A DNA stretch of 45,028 nt. Origin: DATARN01 sp036264135. GTDB lineage: Bacteria > Actinomycetota > Acidimicrobiia > Acidimicrobiales > Palsa-688. Within the stretch, counting starts at the first letter, position 1; every line of letters starts with the position of its first letter. The stretch spans positions 1-45,028 of the forward strand of contig DATARN010000101.1 in the NCBI GenBank assembly GCA_036264135.1. Reading direction: 5' to 3'. The notes beneath the pieces are model-generated. The model was given only the letters and a program-made list of their open reading frames with translations, was not told the origin of the DNA and made no database searches. Below are positions 30,974 to 39,964 of this stretch, piece after piece. The position numbers were made by a program, and so were the translations under genes.

Positions 30974-32157
30974 CCGACGTCGCGGCGCCGGGATCCACCG
31001 CCGCCTCGCCGCCCCATGGCGCCAGCCCGGCTCGCCGGGCGGCCGGGCTGCGCTGGCGGCATTGGGCGCGGGCCCGAGGCGCCCCGCCGACCCTCCCGTC
31101 GACCCCCCCGGGGGCACTGGCCGACAAGGCGGCCTTCCTGCGCCGGCTGGAACTGGACGTGACCCGGCGCCTCGACGGGCTGGTAAGCGGCGACTACCTG
31201 ACCCGCGCCAGCGGCCCGGGCACCGAGCCGGCCAGTGCCCGTCCCTACATCCCCGGCGACGACGCCCGCCGCATCGACTGGAGCCTGTCGGCGCGCGTCC
31301 TGACCCCTCACGTCCGCACGACCGAGGCCGACCGGGAGCTGGAAACCTGGATCGTCGTCGACCGCTCCGCCAGCCTCGACTTCGGAACGGCCAACCACGA
31401 GAAGCGGGAAGTGGCCCTGGCCGGGGTGGCGGCGTTCGGATTCCTCACCATCCGGGCCGGCAACCGCCTCGGCGTGGTCGTCGCGGGCGGCGACGAGTTG
31501 GTCCGCCTGCCGCCGCGCAGTGGGCGGGGCGCGGTGCTGGCCGCCCTCTCCGTCCTCTACGACAGCCCCCGCCGCGACCGGGGCCCGGCCCAGGGTGCCG
31601 ATCTCGGCTCCGCCCTGGCCCAGGTGGAGCGCACCCAACGCCGGCGGGGCCAGGTGATCGTGGTTTCCGACTTCCTCGACACGACCGACTGGGCCACCCC
31701 GCTGCGCCGGCTGGCCCTGCGCCACCAGGTGATCGCGGTCCAGGTCAGCGACCCGCGGGAATTCGAACTGCCGCCGGTCGGCATGCTGGACGTGGTGGAC
31801 ACCGAAACGGGCACGCGCATGCACGTCCAGACGAACTCGGCGGAACTGCGGGAACGATTCTCGGCCGCGGTGGCCGCCCGCCAGGACGACATCCGCCGCC
31901 TGCTCGGGGAGGCGGGCGCCGAGCACGTCGAGTTGTCGACCAGCCGAGACTGGGTGACCGACGTGGCCCGCTTCCTGCGCCGCCGCCGCAGCACCGGCCG
32001 GGCAACCGCCGCCCGGCGCATCGCCCTCACCCGCGGCGGCCACCCCGCCGGCGGCCCCGCCCGTCTCGGCGCCGCCAGCCTGACACCCGCCGGCGGCGGC
32101 CGTGCCTCTGGCGGTGACGCACCCATGAACGTGAACCACGGAGGAATCCGACCATGA
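30970..32157 (+). CDS. DUF58-family protein
   Basis: 395 residues, GTG overlapping the MoxR stop (GTGA). The DUF58 signature YIPGDDARRIDWSLSARV (about 90-107) is followed by a VWA-like fold (ETWIVVDRSASLDFGTANHE, with a D-x-S-x-S-like variant DRSAS). No membrane segment. The C-terminal 60 residues are Arg/Gly/Ala-rich. It is part of the MoxR-DUF58-VWA module; these proteins are thought to present substrates to the ATPase. Stop overlaps the following ATG. Confidence 0.9.
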   Translation: MTDVAAPGSTAASPPHGASPARRAAGLRWRHWARARGAPPTLPSTPPGALADKAAFLRRLELDVTRRLDGLVSGDYLTRASGPGTEPASARPYIPGDDARRIDWSLSARVLTPHVRTTEADRELETWIVVDRSASLDFGTANHEKREVALAGVAAFGFLTIRAGNRLGVVVAGGDELVRLPPRSGRGAVLAALSVLYDSPRRDRGPAQGADLGSALAQVERTQRRRGQVIVVSDFLDTTDWATPLRRLALRHQVIAVQVSDPREFELPPVGMLDVVDTETGTRMHVQTNSAELRERFSAAVAARQDDIRRLLGEAGAEHVELSTSRDWVTDVARFLRRRRSTGRATAARRIALTRGGHPAGGPARLGAASLTPAGGGRASGGDAPMNVNHGGIRP

Positions 32158-33122
32158 CCTTTCTTGCCTCGTGGCGGCTGCTTCTGCTGCTCGTCCCGGC
32201 CGCCCTGCTCGTCGCCTACCTGCTGGCCCAGCGGGCCCGGCGCAAGGTGGCGGTCCGCTTCACCAGCGTCGACCTGCTGGCGTCGGTGGCGCCCCGCCGC
32301 TCCGGCTGGCAGCGCCACGTGGCGTCGGTGACCCTCCTCGGCGCCCTGATCCTCCTCGTCCTCGGCTTTGCCCAGCCCGCCCGGGTGGAGCGCACCCCGA
32401 AGCAGCGGGCCACCGTGGTCTTGACCCTCGACATCTCCGGGTCGATGATCGCCAATGACGTCGCCCCCACCCGGCTGGCCGCCGCCCAGGAGGCGGCACG
32501 GCAGTTCGTCAACGCCCTCCCCTCAGGAGTGCAACTGGGCCTCGTGTCGTTCTCGACCAGCGCCAGCGTCCTGGTGTCGCCGACCTCGGACCGGTCGTCG
32601 GTCCTGGCGGCCATCAACAGCCTGCAGCCGGGCGGGGGAACGGCGACCGGCGACGCCATCCTCCTCGCCCTGAGCACCGTCACGACCGTGCCGGCCGGGG
32701 CGGACGGGAAGGTGGCACCCGGCGCGATTGTCCTCATGAGCGACGGCAGTCCGACCATCGGCCACAACGGCGGTAGTCCCCAGCAGAGCGTCGCCGACGC
32801 CGCGGCGGCGGCCAACCAGGCCGGAGTGAAGGTCGACACCATCGCTTTCGGCACCCAGGACGGGACGGTCACCATCGCCGGGCAGACGCTCTCGGTCCCG
32901 TCCGACCCGGCGGCCATGGCCCAGATGGCCTCGGCCACCGGCGGCCAGACCTTCACCGCCCAAAGCGCCGACCAGCTCAAGTCGGTGTACCACCAGATCG
33001 GGCGGGTCGTCGGCTATGACGTCCACCGCCACGAGATCACGGCGTGGTTCACCGGCATCGCCCTGGTGGTGGTGGCCGCCGCCGGCGTCGCCAGTCTGCT
33101 CTGGACGCAGCGCATCGCCTGA
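32154..33122 (+). CDS. VWA-domain membrane protein (BatA-like)
   Basis: 322 residues. Helix at 7-25, second helix at about 58-78, VWA domain (about 87-275) with MIDAS D-x-S-x-S (VLTLDISGSM), LVSFSTSA, and GGGTATGDAILLAL; a C-terminal helix (about 295-316). BatA-type topology with the VWA domain outside the membrane. Metal-dependent adhesion or protein binding is expected. Third gene of the operon, ATGA overlap at 32154-32157. No further gene clearly belongs to the operon. Confidence 0.92.
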   Translation: MTFLASWRLLLLLVPAALLVAYLLAQRARRKVAVRFTSVDLLASVAPRRSGWQRHVASVTLLGALILLVLGFAQPARVERTPKQRATVVLTLDISGSMIANDVAPTRLAAAQEAARQFVNALPSGVQLGLVSFSTSASVLVSPTSDRSSVLAAINSLQPGGGTATGDAILLALSTVTTVPAGADGKVAPGAIVLMSDGSPTIGHNGGSPQQSVADAAAAANQAGVKVDTIAFGTQDGTVTIAGQTLSVPSDPAAMAQMASATGGQTFTAQSADQLKSVYHQIGRVVGYDVHRHEITAWFTGIALVVVAAAGVASLLWTQRIA

Positions 33123-33369
33123 GCCCTCCGGCAGGGTGCTGGCGGCGCCCCAGCGGGGTGCCGCCGGCGGTCGGGCGGCGCCGCGCCTTGGCGCCGCCGG
33201 CTGCCGAAGGTTGCGAATGGCCCCGCTCGGGGTAGGTATCGGCCAGCCACAACTGCAGGACAATCCGCCGCAGCACGGCGCCGTTGATGACGGAGCCGAT
33301 CAAGTACTCGCCCTGCGCCGGCTGGGACGGCGGACCCGGCCGGCGGCAGGGCACGATCCGGAGGCAGGA

Positions 33370-33540
33370 ATGGAAAAAGCCGATCATGCCATGGGTTTGG
33401 AGCTTCAGATCGTCGAACTGGTCGAGCAGCGAACCCGGGCCGAGGTGCAAGGCCGGGCGGGCGACGCCGCCCGCATCGAGCGGGAGATCGACCAGTTGCG
33501 AGCGGAGTTGGCGGCTACCGCCGAGCTCGCCATTCCCTAG
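33370..33540 (+). CDS. Small coiled-coil protein
   Basis: 56 residues from ATG 33370, with GGAGG 5 bases upstream. Charged heptad-like helix: LELQIVELVEQRTRAEVQGR then AARIEREIDQLRAELAATAE. No family recognised. Third-position G/C is high after the first few codons, as in real genes here. A minus-strand frame (33049-33387) overlaps it and also looks coding, so the strand choice rests mainly on the Shine-Dalgarno. Confidence 0.6.
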   Translation: MEKADHAMGLELQIVELVEQRTRAEVQGRAGDAARIEREIDQLRAELAATAELAIP

Positions 33541-33598
33541 AACGGGGAATCCGTACGGGCCCTTTCAGGGTCCTACCTAGAACGGGAATCCGTACCGG
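33538..33598. repeat. Direct repeat across two converging gene ends
   Basis: TAGAACGGGGAATCCGTAC (from 33538) recurs as TAGAACGGGAATCCGTACC (from 33578), one base different in the G-run. The first copy begins with the small gene's stop; the second lies inside the 3' end of the PAP2 gene. Between them is GGGCCCTTTCAGGGTCC, a weak hairpin. Confidence 0.6.
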
Positions 33599-34484
33599 AA
33601 TCCCGGGCGGGTCGCCCCCCCGACCGGTCCTTGGTCGCGGTGCGCAGGGCCGCCACCAGGCGGTCCCGGGTCGGCCGCGACAGGATCGGCGGGGGACCGG
33701 ACCACCCCGGCCAGCGGGCGAGCCGCCACTTGTGCAGGAGCTGGGCCAGCGCGGCGGCGGCCACGATGGTTGCCACGCCCGCCACCACATCGAGCAGGAA
33801 ATGGTTGGCGGTGGCCATCACCACCAGCGCCGTCATGACCGGGTAGATGACCACCAGGGCTCGCCAGCGCCGCCCGGGAAGGATCTGCCATACGGCGAGG
33901 GAACACCAGCACGCCCAGGCGATGTGCAGGGACGGCATGGCGGCCAGTTCGTTGGCCTGGGATGCCACCGCGCTGGCCCGCCACGAACCCCAGGCATGGG
34001 TCACCGCCACCAGGTCAAGGAAGCCGGCGGCGGGAAGCATTCGTGGCGGGGCCAGGGGGTAGCACCAGAAGACGAGGAACCCGATGACGTTGATGAGGAC
34101 CAGCGTGTTGCGCAGCGGCCGGTACCGCTCGGGGTGGCGCCACCACAGCAGCGCCACCAGGCCGAGGGTGACCACGAAGTGGGCGGTGTCGTAGAAGTCC
34201 GACATCGACAGGGCGAGGCCCCGGTGGGCCGCCGCCCAGGCGTTCAGGGTGAGCTCGGGGTTGATGTGGAAGATGTTCTCCACGTGCAGGAGGCTGTTGG
34301 CATGGGCCAAGGCGGCATGGAGCCGCAACGGCGAGAAATTGTTGATCTCGTCATACAGCCAGCACAGCCACACGATGGCGAGCGCCTCGACCCAGAGCGG
34401 CGAGCGGCGCTTGGGTTCGGCCAGCCACTCGGTGTCGACAATGGGCGGGGCCAGGCCCAGGGGGTCGTCCGCGGTGACAGCCAT
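33573..34484 (-). CDS. PAP2-family membrane phosphatase/transferase (inositolphosphotransferase-like)
   Basis: 303 residues from ATG 34484 (GTG 34487 alternative). Six or so membrane helices. Active-site motifs of the PAP2_C/Aur1 type: LAMPSLH-like ELAAMPSLHIAWACW and ANHFLLDVVAG with the His/Asp pair; the upstream YPLAPPRMLP also matches. Such enzymes transfer or remove phosphoryl groups on lipids or polyprenyl carriers. Last 30 residues are Arg/Ser-rich and overlap a direct repeat. Monocistronic. Confidence 0.85.
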   Translation of the reverse strand: MAVTADDPLGLAPPIVDTEWLAEPKRRSPLWVEALAIVWLCWLYDEINNFSPLRLHAALAHANSLLHVENIFHINPELTLNAWAAAHRGLALSMSDFYDTAHFVVTLGLVALLWWRHPERYRPLRNTLVLINVIGFLVFWCYPLAPPRMLPAAGFLDLVAVTHAWGSWRASAVASQANELAAMPSLHIAWACWCSLAVWQILPGRRWRALVVIYPVMTALVVMATANHFLLDVVAGVATIVAAAALAQLLHKWRLARWPGWSGPPPILSRPTRDRLVAALRTATKDRSGGRPARDSGTDSRSR

Positions 34485-34555
34485 CACCTAGACGCTACCC
34501 AGGCCCGCCCCCGCCAGCACCATGAATGACCGGAACGGGCGGGCGGGGCCCGTCC

Positions 34556-34903
34556 CTACATGCCCTTGACCAGACCGATGCGGTTGCCCTCCGGGTCGTT
34601 GAACATGGCGATGGACGGACCGCCGGGAACGTCCATGGGCGGCATCACCGTCTTGCCGCCATGGGCCTCGACGTCCTTGAGGGCCGCCGCCAGGTCGGGG
34701 ACCTCGATGTAGAAGTTGATCGTGGGTTTGCCGTCCATCGAGGGCCCCACGCCGCCGCTTATCCCGCCTTCGGCGGCGGCGACCATGCCGTAGTTCACGG
34801 GATTGTTGGCGTCGATGGTCCAGTCGAAGGTGTCACGGTAGAAGGTCTGCAAGGCAGCGGCGTCTGTTCCGATGATCTCGAAGTGGGTTACGGGATAGGC
34901 CAT
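34556..34903 (-). CDS. VOC-superfamily protein
   Basis: 115 residues. HFEIIGTDAAALQTFYRDTF (7-26), then a Gly-rich loop EGGISGGVGPS, INFYIEVPDLAAALKDVEAH and AMFNDPEGNRIGLVK at the end. A VOC subfamily common in actinobacteria. The usual C-terminal metal Glu is replaced (GLVK), so metal binding is doubtful. GGAG upstream of the ATG. Not related closely to the VOC gene at 5603. Confidence 0.87.
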   Translation of the reverse strand: MAYPVTHFEIIGTDAAALQTFYRDTFDWTIDANNPVNYGMVAAAEGGISGGVGPSMDGKPTINFYIEVPDLAAALKDVEAHGGKTVMPPMDVPGGPSIAMFNDPEGNRIGLVKGM

Positions 34904-34958
34904 TTCTCACTCTCCTCGCGCTCGGCGTCGCTCCTTTCTAGTCGCCGCCGCGGTGCGG

Positions 34959-36737
34959 TCAAGGGCGGTTGGCGACGTCCCGCATCCACACCAGGCCGAG
35001 CGGCACGGTCTGGTAGAGCACGCCGTTCGGACCGAGGATCATGGGCTGGCGGTTGTCGTTCTTGGTCGACCCGGCGCCCGCCCGCTGCTGCCAGACGACC
35101 CGCCCGTTGCGGTAATCGACGGCGACGAAATACCAGATGTAGGTGCCGTTACTGGCCCGGCTCTCGTCCTGGGTGTAGCCGTAGACGAGGCCGGTTGCGC
35201 CGGCCAGCACGGGCGACGACTTGAGCCGCAGGGGCGCCGTCCACACCGTCTGGCATCCTGAGCCGTCCGGGGCCACGTCGACGCGGGAGACCCCGGGGGC
35301 CATCCCGTCGATGCTGTTGTCCGGGCCGCCATTGGACGGGTCGGCGAGGGGCGGCGGGGCATCGAAGCCGTTGGCGACGATCACGCTGTTGGTTGTCCCC
35401 GACGAGTAGCCGATGACGGCGGACTCGACCGCACTGGCCCCGGGAGCGAACAGCGGCACCCGGCACGCCAGGCGGGGATCGGCCGGGGTGCCCAGCGCGG
35501 CCGGCGGCACGGTGCCGGTCGTCGCCGGCGGCCCGGTGGTGGTGGTCGTCGCCGCGGTGGTGGTGGTCGCCCCCGGAGCGGTGGTGGTGGTCGTAGTCGC
35601 CGCGACGGGCCCGGTGGTGGTCGCCCCCGCCCCGGTGGCGGTGGTCGACGTGGTGGGCGCCGAGCGTGCCGGGGGCTGTACGCCCCGGAAGAAGACGAGC
35701 AGGTGCGCCTGGTCGTCGGCGTTGTCGGTAAGGGCCAGGTACTGGGAGCCGAGGAGCACCACCGATGCCGCAGTCCCCCTCGTCAGCGCGCCCGGCTTGC
35801 CGGCCGTTCCGGCGTCGTAGGCCTCCCGCCAGACCGTTTGGAGCTGCCCGGCCGACGCCGTCAGGGCGTAGACCGAACCGGACGCGCCCGTTCCCGCGGG
35901 TGCGGTGGCCAAATACACGGTGTCCTGATCGACCGCGAAACCGGTTTCCGTCGTCTGACCGGCCAGCGTCGTCGTCACCACCTGGTTGTCCACTCTCACG
36001 TAGCCGACCGTGCTGCCTCCGGTCGCCGCCGACCCAGCCGGCGCCGGCGGACCGCCGGTCACGAACCACAGGTTGCCCGAGTCGTCGGGGATGGCGGCGA
36101 GCAGCCCCTGTCCCGGCGCCAGGTGGCCGCTCAGGTCGACGTCTCGCAGCACGTCGAAGCCCGATCCGCCGGTGTCGGGCCGGCTCACCACGAACAGGTG
36201 GCCCTGGCGGCTGGTGACGATGATGCGCTCGGAGGCGTCGACCACTGCGGTGGCCAGGTTGAGGTCCTGCCCGGGGGGGAGCCAGCGGGCCTGCACGGTG
36301 AGGCTCGATGCGGTGACTGCGGCCAGGCAGTCTGCCCCGAGGCCCGCCGCGAGCTGGACGTGGCAGCCGGCGGTGAGGTCACCGGAGCTGTCCCACAACA
36401 GCGGCGGTCGCAGCGTCAACGCCGCGCTGCCGGTGACCGGCCCCCGGCCGAGGGGCGCCGGGCCGTCGGTGACGCCGCTGTTGCCGCCGTCGGCCCGGGC
36501 GGTGGCCAGGGCCGGGGTGTAGTGCGCCTGGGTGGCCAGCGGCGCGGCGAAGGCGTTCTGGCCGACGAACAGGGGCGCGTCGACGGCCGGCTGGGAGTCG
36601 GGGATGGCCGCCGGCCCGACCACCGCCGGCGGCGGCGGGGGCACGCGCCGCCCCTGGCAGCTGACCAGGCCCAAGAGCGCCGCCACCACCGCGGGGAGAC
36701 CTCGCCGTCGCGTCACTGCCGACCACCGGGCGCCCAT
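34959..36737 (-). CDS. Large secreted lipoprotein with Thr-rich linker and propeller-like repeats
   Basis: 592 residues from ATG 36737. Twin-Arg-like TRRRGLP, hydrophobic core and lipobox L-V-S-C (Cys27). Then a roughly 330-residue domain with repeated strand blocks of a PQQ-like beta-propeller (AVVDASERIIVTSRQGHLFV, IPDDSGNLWFVTGG, AVDQDTVYLATAPAGTG), a Thr/Ala/Gly linker (about 360-405) and a C-terminal part (VLAGATGLVYGYTQDE, YFVAVDYRNGRVVWQQRAG) that continues the propeller. No enzyme site seen; likely a surface binding or scaffold protein. It starts 49 bases after the FHA gene and may be the operon's last gene. Confidence 0.8.
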   Translation of the reverse strand: MGARWSAVTRRRGLPAVVAALLGLVSCQGRRVPPPPPAVVGPAAIPDSQPAVDAPLFVGQNAFAAPLATQAHYTPALATARADGGNSGVTDGPAPLGRGPVTGSAALTLRPPLLWDSSGDLTAGCHVQLAAGLGADCLAAVTASSLTVQARWLPPGQDLNLATAVVDASERIIVTSRQGHLFVVSRPDTGGSGFDVLRDVDLSGHLAPGQGLLAAIPDDSGNLWFVTGGPPAPAGSAATGGSTVGYVRVDNQVVTTTLAGQTTETGFAVDQDTVYLATAPAGTGASGSVYALTASAGQLQTVWREAYDAGTAGKPGALTRGTAASVVLLGSQYLALTDNADDQAHLLVFFRGVQPPARSAPTTSTTATGAGATTTGPVAATTTTTTAPGATTTTAATTTTTGPPATTGTVPPAALGTPADPRLACRVPLFAPGASAVESAVIGYSSGTTNSVIVANGFDAPPPLADPSNGGPDNSIDGMAPGVSRVDVAPDGSGCQTVWTAPLRLKSSPVLAGATGLVYGYTQDESRASNGTYIWYFVAVDYRNGRVVWQQRAGAGSTKNDNRQPMILGPNGVLYQTVPLGLVWMRDVANRP

Positions 36738-36786
36738 GGATCTGGGCCGCACGGTAGACGGGGCACCAGCCGCCCGCCAGCCGCGG

Positions 36787-37527
36787 TCAGGGCGTCGCTG
36801 GCCGGCGGTGCACGGTGATCGTCGTCCAGGCGCCGAGGTGGATGCGGTCGCCGTCGGTTAGAGCGACCGCGGTGTTGGCGGTGAGGGGAGTGGTGTCGTC
36901 GTTCAGCGTGGTGCCGTTGGTGGAGCCGGGGTCGACCAACGAGTACGACCCGTCAGGCTGCTCGATGAGCAGGCAGTGGAGGTGGGAGATGGCGCTGTCC
37001 TCGGGCGCCCCCGAGAGGTCGATCTCGGGTTGGATGCCTCGAGAGGCGCTGCGCCGCCCGATGCGAACCTCGGGGCCGGCCAGCACGAAGCGTCGCGGCG
37101 GGCAGTGGAGGGGAAAAGGGACCCCTTCGGGCTCCATCCGCTCGTAATAGTCACGATCGGCCGTGACCTCGGCCTCCCAGGCGCCGGCGGCGGTTGCGCC
37201 GTCATCGGTCGCCACCGCCGGTGGCGGCGAGGTGAAGTCGTAGCCGCAACCCTCGCAGAACCGGTCGTCGCCCACGCGCGGGGCCTGGCAGACCGGGCAA
37301 AGGGCCTCGGCGGCCGCGGGCGCCGGTTCTCCTGCCGGGGGAGGCGCCGCTTGGGGGGGCGCGCCTTCAAGAGGAGGCGGCGACGCCGGCGCCATGGTGG
37401 TGGTCGGGGGGGCGCCCGCTGCCGGGCCGGCGGCGGCCGCAACCGGCGCCCCTTGGATCTTGGCGCCGCACTGGTCGCAATAGTCAGCCGTCTCAGACGG
37501 GTGTCCGTTCGGGCACAGGACGCTCAC
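36787..37527 (-). CDS. Double zinc-ribbon FHA-domain protein
   Basis: 246 residues from GTG 37527 (GTGA overlap). First ribbon uses Cys5, His9, Cys17, Cys20; second uses Cys77, Cys80, Cys91, Cys94. A Pro/Ala/Thr linker joins them. The FHA domain (about 150-245) keeps the phosphothreonine-binding residues: IGRRSASRGI (Gly-Arg), SAISHLHCLL (Ser-x2-His) and DPGSTNGTTLN (Asn-Gly). FHA domains read phospho-Thr, here probably made by the PknG-type kinase. In mycobacteria PknG acts on the FHA protein GarA, encoded elsewhere; this protein lacks an obvious GarA-style ETT motif. Confidence 0.9.
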   Translation of the reverse strand: MSVLCPNGHPSETADYCDQCGAKIQGAPVAAAAGPAAGAPPTTTMAPASPPPLEGAPPQAAPPPAGEPAPAAAEALCPVCQAPRVGDDRFCEGCGYDFTSPPPAVATDDGATAAGAWEAEVTADRDYYERMEPEGVPFPLHCPPRRFVLAGPEVRIGRRSASRGIQPEIDLSGAPEDSAISHLHCLLIEQPDGSYSLVDPGSTNGTTLNDDTTPLTANTAVALTDGDRIHLGAWTTITVHRRPATP

Positions 37528-38801
37528 GACGCCGACTTTGTCACCCGGACGGTCTTGGTCGACCGGGTATCGAGGGCCATCTCGTCGGCGTCGTTGACCC
37601 GCTGCTTGAGGCGCACCGTGCCGGTGGCGGCGTCGTCGACGTCGACCACCGTGGCCAGCAGCTTGGTGGTGGCGTCGTTCCCGCTGGCCGTGGCCAACTG
37701 GACCGCCCGGCCCAGCTTCAAGGTGGCCGTCGGCTCGTCCCCCGACTTGCGGGCCTCCAGTCCCTCCTGGATCACCTGGGCCAGCTCGGCCTGGCCGGTG
37801 TAATGGGCCACCGCCCGGTTGATTCGGGTGGACAACTGGGCGTCGTCGGTCCACACCGCCCGGACCAAGGCTTGCGAGACGGCCTGGTCGCCGACCATCA
37901 GGCTGACCCGCGCCGCCAGCATCTCGTCGCCCACCGCCCCCGGCCGGACCTGCACCGACAGGTGGTAGTCGCGCGACTCGTCGCCCCAGGCGCCGGTCGG
38001 ATAATCGGCGATGCGGTCGCTGACCACCTTCTTCTTGGCGGTCAGGTCCTCGATGGTCGGGGCCACCTGTTTCACGAAGTTGACCGACGCCGTCTGCGGG
38101 GTCCACACCCGCAGGGCCACGTCCGCCGTGGCCTTGCCCATGGCCTGCTCGACCATGGCCGTGAAGTCGGCGGCCAGCTGCGCCGGGTCGGCCACGATGT
38201 CGACGGTGCCGAGCAGGGTCGAGGCGACCTTGCGCAGTTCGTTGACCACCCAGTCGGTGCCCACGCCCCGGCAGTCGCACTGGAAGCGACCCTGGCAGGC
38301 GGCCAGCGCCTGGTCGAGCTCGACCGCCGATTCGCTCTCATCCCGGCCGTCGGTGAGGAGGATGGCGTGGTTGATGGCGGCAGGGATGGTGGCGAAAAGC
38401 TGATTGGCCAGCGCCAGCCAGGCGCCGATGGCGGTACCCCCCTGGGCCTGCAGCGCGGCCACCGCCTGCTTGGCCTCGCCCCGCGTCGCCGCCGACGCCG
38501 GCACAAGGCTCCCCTCGCTGGGGTACACCTGGTGCGCCAGTCGGGTGCCCGCGATGATGGCGAACCACACCCCGTCGCGGATGCAGTCGATGGCCGCCGC
38601 CGTGGCCTGCTGGGCGGCCCGCAGCTTCGTCTGCGGATAGTTCATCGATCCCGAGATGTCCACGATGATGATCTCGGCGGCGTCGGTCACCTCGGGGGCG
38701 TCGGCGGAACCGGTGGCGGTGACAGTAACCACCGCGTTCACCTCGCTCGCCCCCTCGGCTAGGTACTCGTTCTGGTATACGTCGGCGGTGAAAGTGGTCA
38801 C
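37524..38801 (-). CDS. VWA-domain cytoplasmic protein (TerY-like position)
   Basis: 425 residues from GTG 38801. VWA domain with MIDAS Asp48-x-Ser50-x-Ser52 (IIIVDISGSMN), GTRLAHQVYPSEGSL, GGTAIGAWLALANQL and AILLTDGRDES. After about residue 230 a second, beta-rich domain (VRPGAVGDEMLAARVSLMVG) and a helical C-terminus (AELAQVIQEGLEARKSGDEP). No signal or membrane helix, so it works inside the cell. VWA proteins beside a PP2C phosphatase and a kinase form the TerY-P-type triads described by Aravind and colleagues. Coupled to PP2C (GTGA 38798-38801). Confidence 0.9.
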   Translation of the reverse strand: MTTFTADVYQNEYLAEGASEVNAVVTVTATGSADAPEVTDAAEIIIVDISGSMNYPQTKLRAAQQATAAAIDCIRDGVWFAIIAGTRLAHQVYPSEGSLVPASAATRGEAKQAVAALQAQGGTAIGAWLALANQLFATIPAAINHAILLTDGRDESESAVELDQALAACQGRFQCDCRGVGTDWVVNELRKVASTLLGTVDIVADPAQLAADFTAMVEQAMGKATADVALRVWTPQTASVNFVKQVAPTIEDLTAKKKVVSDRIADYPTGAWGDESRDYHLSVQVRPGAVGDEMLAARVSLMVGDQAVSQALVRAVWTDDAQLSTRINRAVAHYTGQAELAQVIQEGLEARKSGDEPTATLKLGRAVQLATASGNDATTKLLATVVDVDDAATGTVRLKQRVNDADEMALDTRSTKTVRVTKSAS

Positions 38802-39964
38802 GGGCTTCCTTTCTCGTCGTCCGTTGTCGTCGTCGCCGCCGGGAAATCCGCCACCACGACCGTGATGTTGTCGTGGCCGCCGGCGCCGAGGGCGAAGGTG
38901 GTGAGGGCCTGGGCCAGACCGAGCGGCGTGGCCGCCTCGGAGTGGTTGGCCAGCAGGTCGGCCATGGCCTGGGCGGTGGGGGCGTAGTTCCACAGGCCGT
39001 CGGAACACAACAGGAGTCGGCCGCCGCCGGCGGGCGTGAGGGTCGCCACCCGGGCATCGACCTCGGGGGCGTCGGCGCCGATCCAGCGGGTGATGGCGTG
39101 GGAACGGGGATCGGCGTCGGCCTCCGCCTCGGTCATCCGCCCGGCCTCGATCTGGGCCTCGGCCCAGGAGTCGTCGACGGTCAGCTGGCGGACCTGGCCC
39201 TCGTTGACGTCGATCCAGTAGGCCCGGCTGTCGCCCACCGACCCGACGGCCACCTCCCCGTCCCGGCACGCCGCCGAGACGAGCGTGCACGACGGGCTGG
39301 CCAGCTGGCCCCGCCGGGTCCATGGCAGCGCCGCCACCGCCTTGGTGGCGGCATCGGCGGCGTGAACGGTGCCATCGGCCAGCGACCCAGGCCCCCCGAC
39401 CACCGCCGCCAGCACCGTGGCTGCCGCCTGGGCCGCCGCCTCGGCGGCCTCCTCGGCGCGAACCGAGGACGACACGCCGTCGCACACCACCGCGACCAGG
39501 TTGTGTTCCTCGGGTGGACCGACCATTTCCAAATGGAAGGCGTCTTCGTTGCGAGGATGGTGACGGCCGCGGTCAGTGACGCCCGCCGCCCAGCCGAGAT
39601 CGACCTCCAAGTGGTCGCGGGGGCTTGGTTGGAGGAGTCCGCAATCGGTGCAGTAGCCGTCGGCGTCGATGGCGGTGGGGTCCGCCCCGCAGCCGGTGCA
39701 CGGGTTGGTCCGACCGTAGGGGCCCGCCGGGGCCGTCCGAACCGATGGACCGGCGGGCGGAGAGTCGGCGGACGGGGGGTCGGCGGGCGCCGCGCCGTCG
39801 ACGGCCGTCTGACCCGACGGAGCGGCGCCCAGCGGCTCGGCAGACGGAGCGCCGGTGCCGTCGAGGGCCGTCCCACAGGCCTCGCAGAACTCGTCGTCCA
39901 CCTCGGTGTCGGCGCCGCAGACGGGGCAGGCGCGGGCTGCCGCGTTGCCGGTCTGCTCGCTCAC
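38798..39964 (-). CDS. PP2C-family Ser/Thr phosphatase with two zinc ribbons
   Basis: 388 residues from GTG 39964 (GTGA overlap; GTG 39967 is also open). Ribbon 1: Cys13, Cys16, Cys27, Cys30. Ribbon 2: Cys89, Cys92, Cys105, Cys108. The PP2C domain (about 122-380) keeps the metal motifs: GVTDRGRHHPRNEDAF, VAVVCDGVSSS, VGSVGDSRAYW, LLLCSDGLWNY and GGHDNITVVVADF. It should remove phosphates placed by the adjacent kinase. No membrane helix. Ribbons of the same type at both neighbours suggest a shared binding partner. Confidence 0.93.
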   Translation of the reverse strand: MSEQTGNAAARACPVCGADTEVDDEFCEACGTALDGTGAPSAEPLGAAPSGQTAVDGAAPADPPSADSPPAGPSVRTAPAGPYGRTNPCTGCGADPTAIDADGYCTDCGLLQPSPRDHLEVDLGWAAGVTDRGRHHPRNEDAFHLEMVGPPEEHNLVAVVCDGVSSSVRAEEAAEAAAQAAATVLAAVVGGPGSLADGTVHAADAATKAVAALPWTRRGQLASPSCTLVSAACRDGEVAVGSVGDSRAYWIDVNEGQVRQLTVDDSWAEAQIEAGRMTEAEADADPRSHAITRWIGADAPEVDARVATLTPAGGGRLLLCSDGLWNYAPTAQAMADLLANHSEAATPLGLAQALTTFALGAGGHDNITVVVADFPAATTTTDDEKGSP

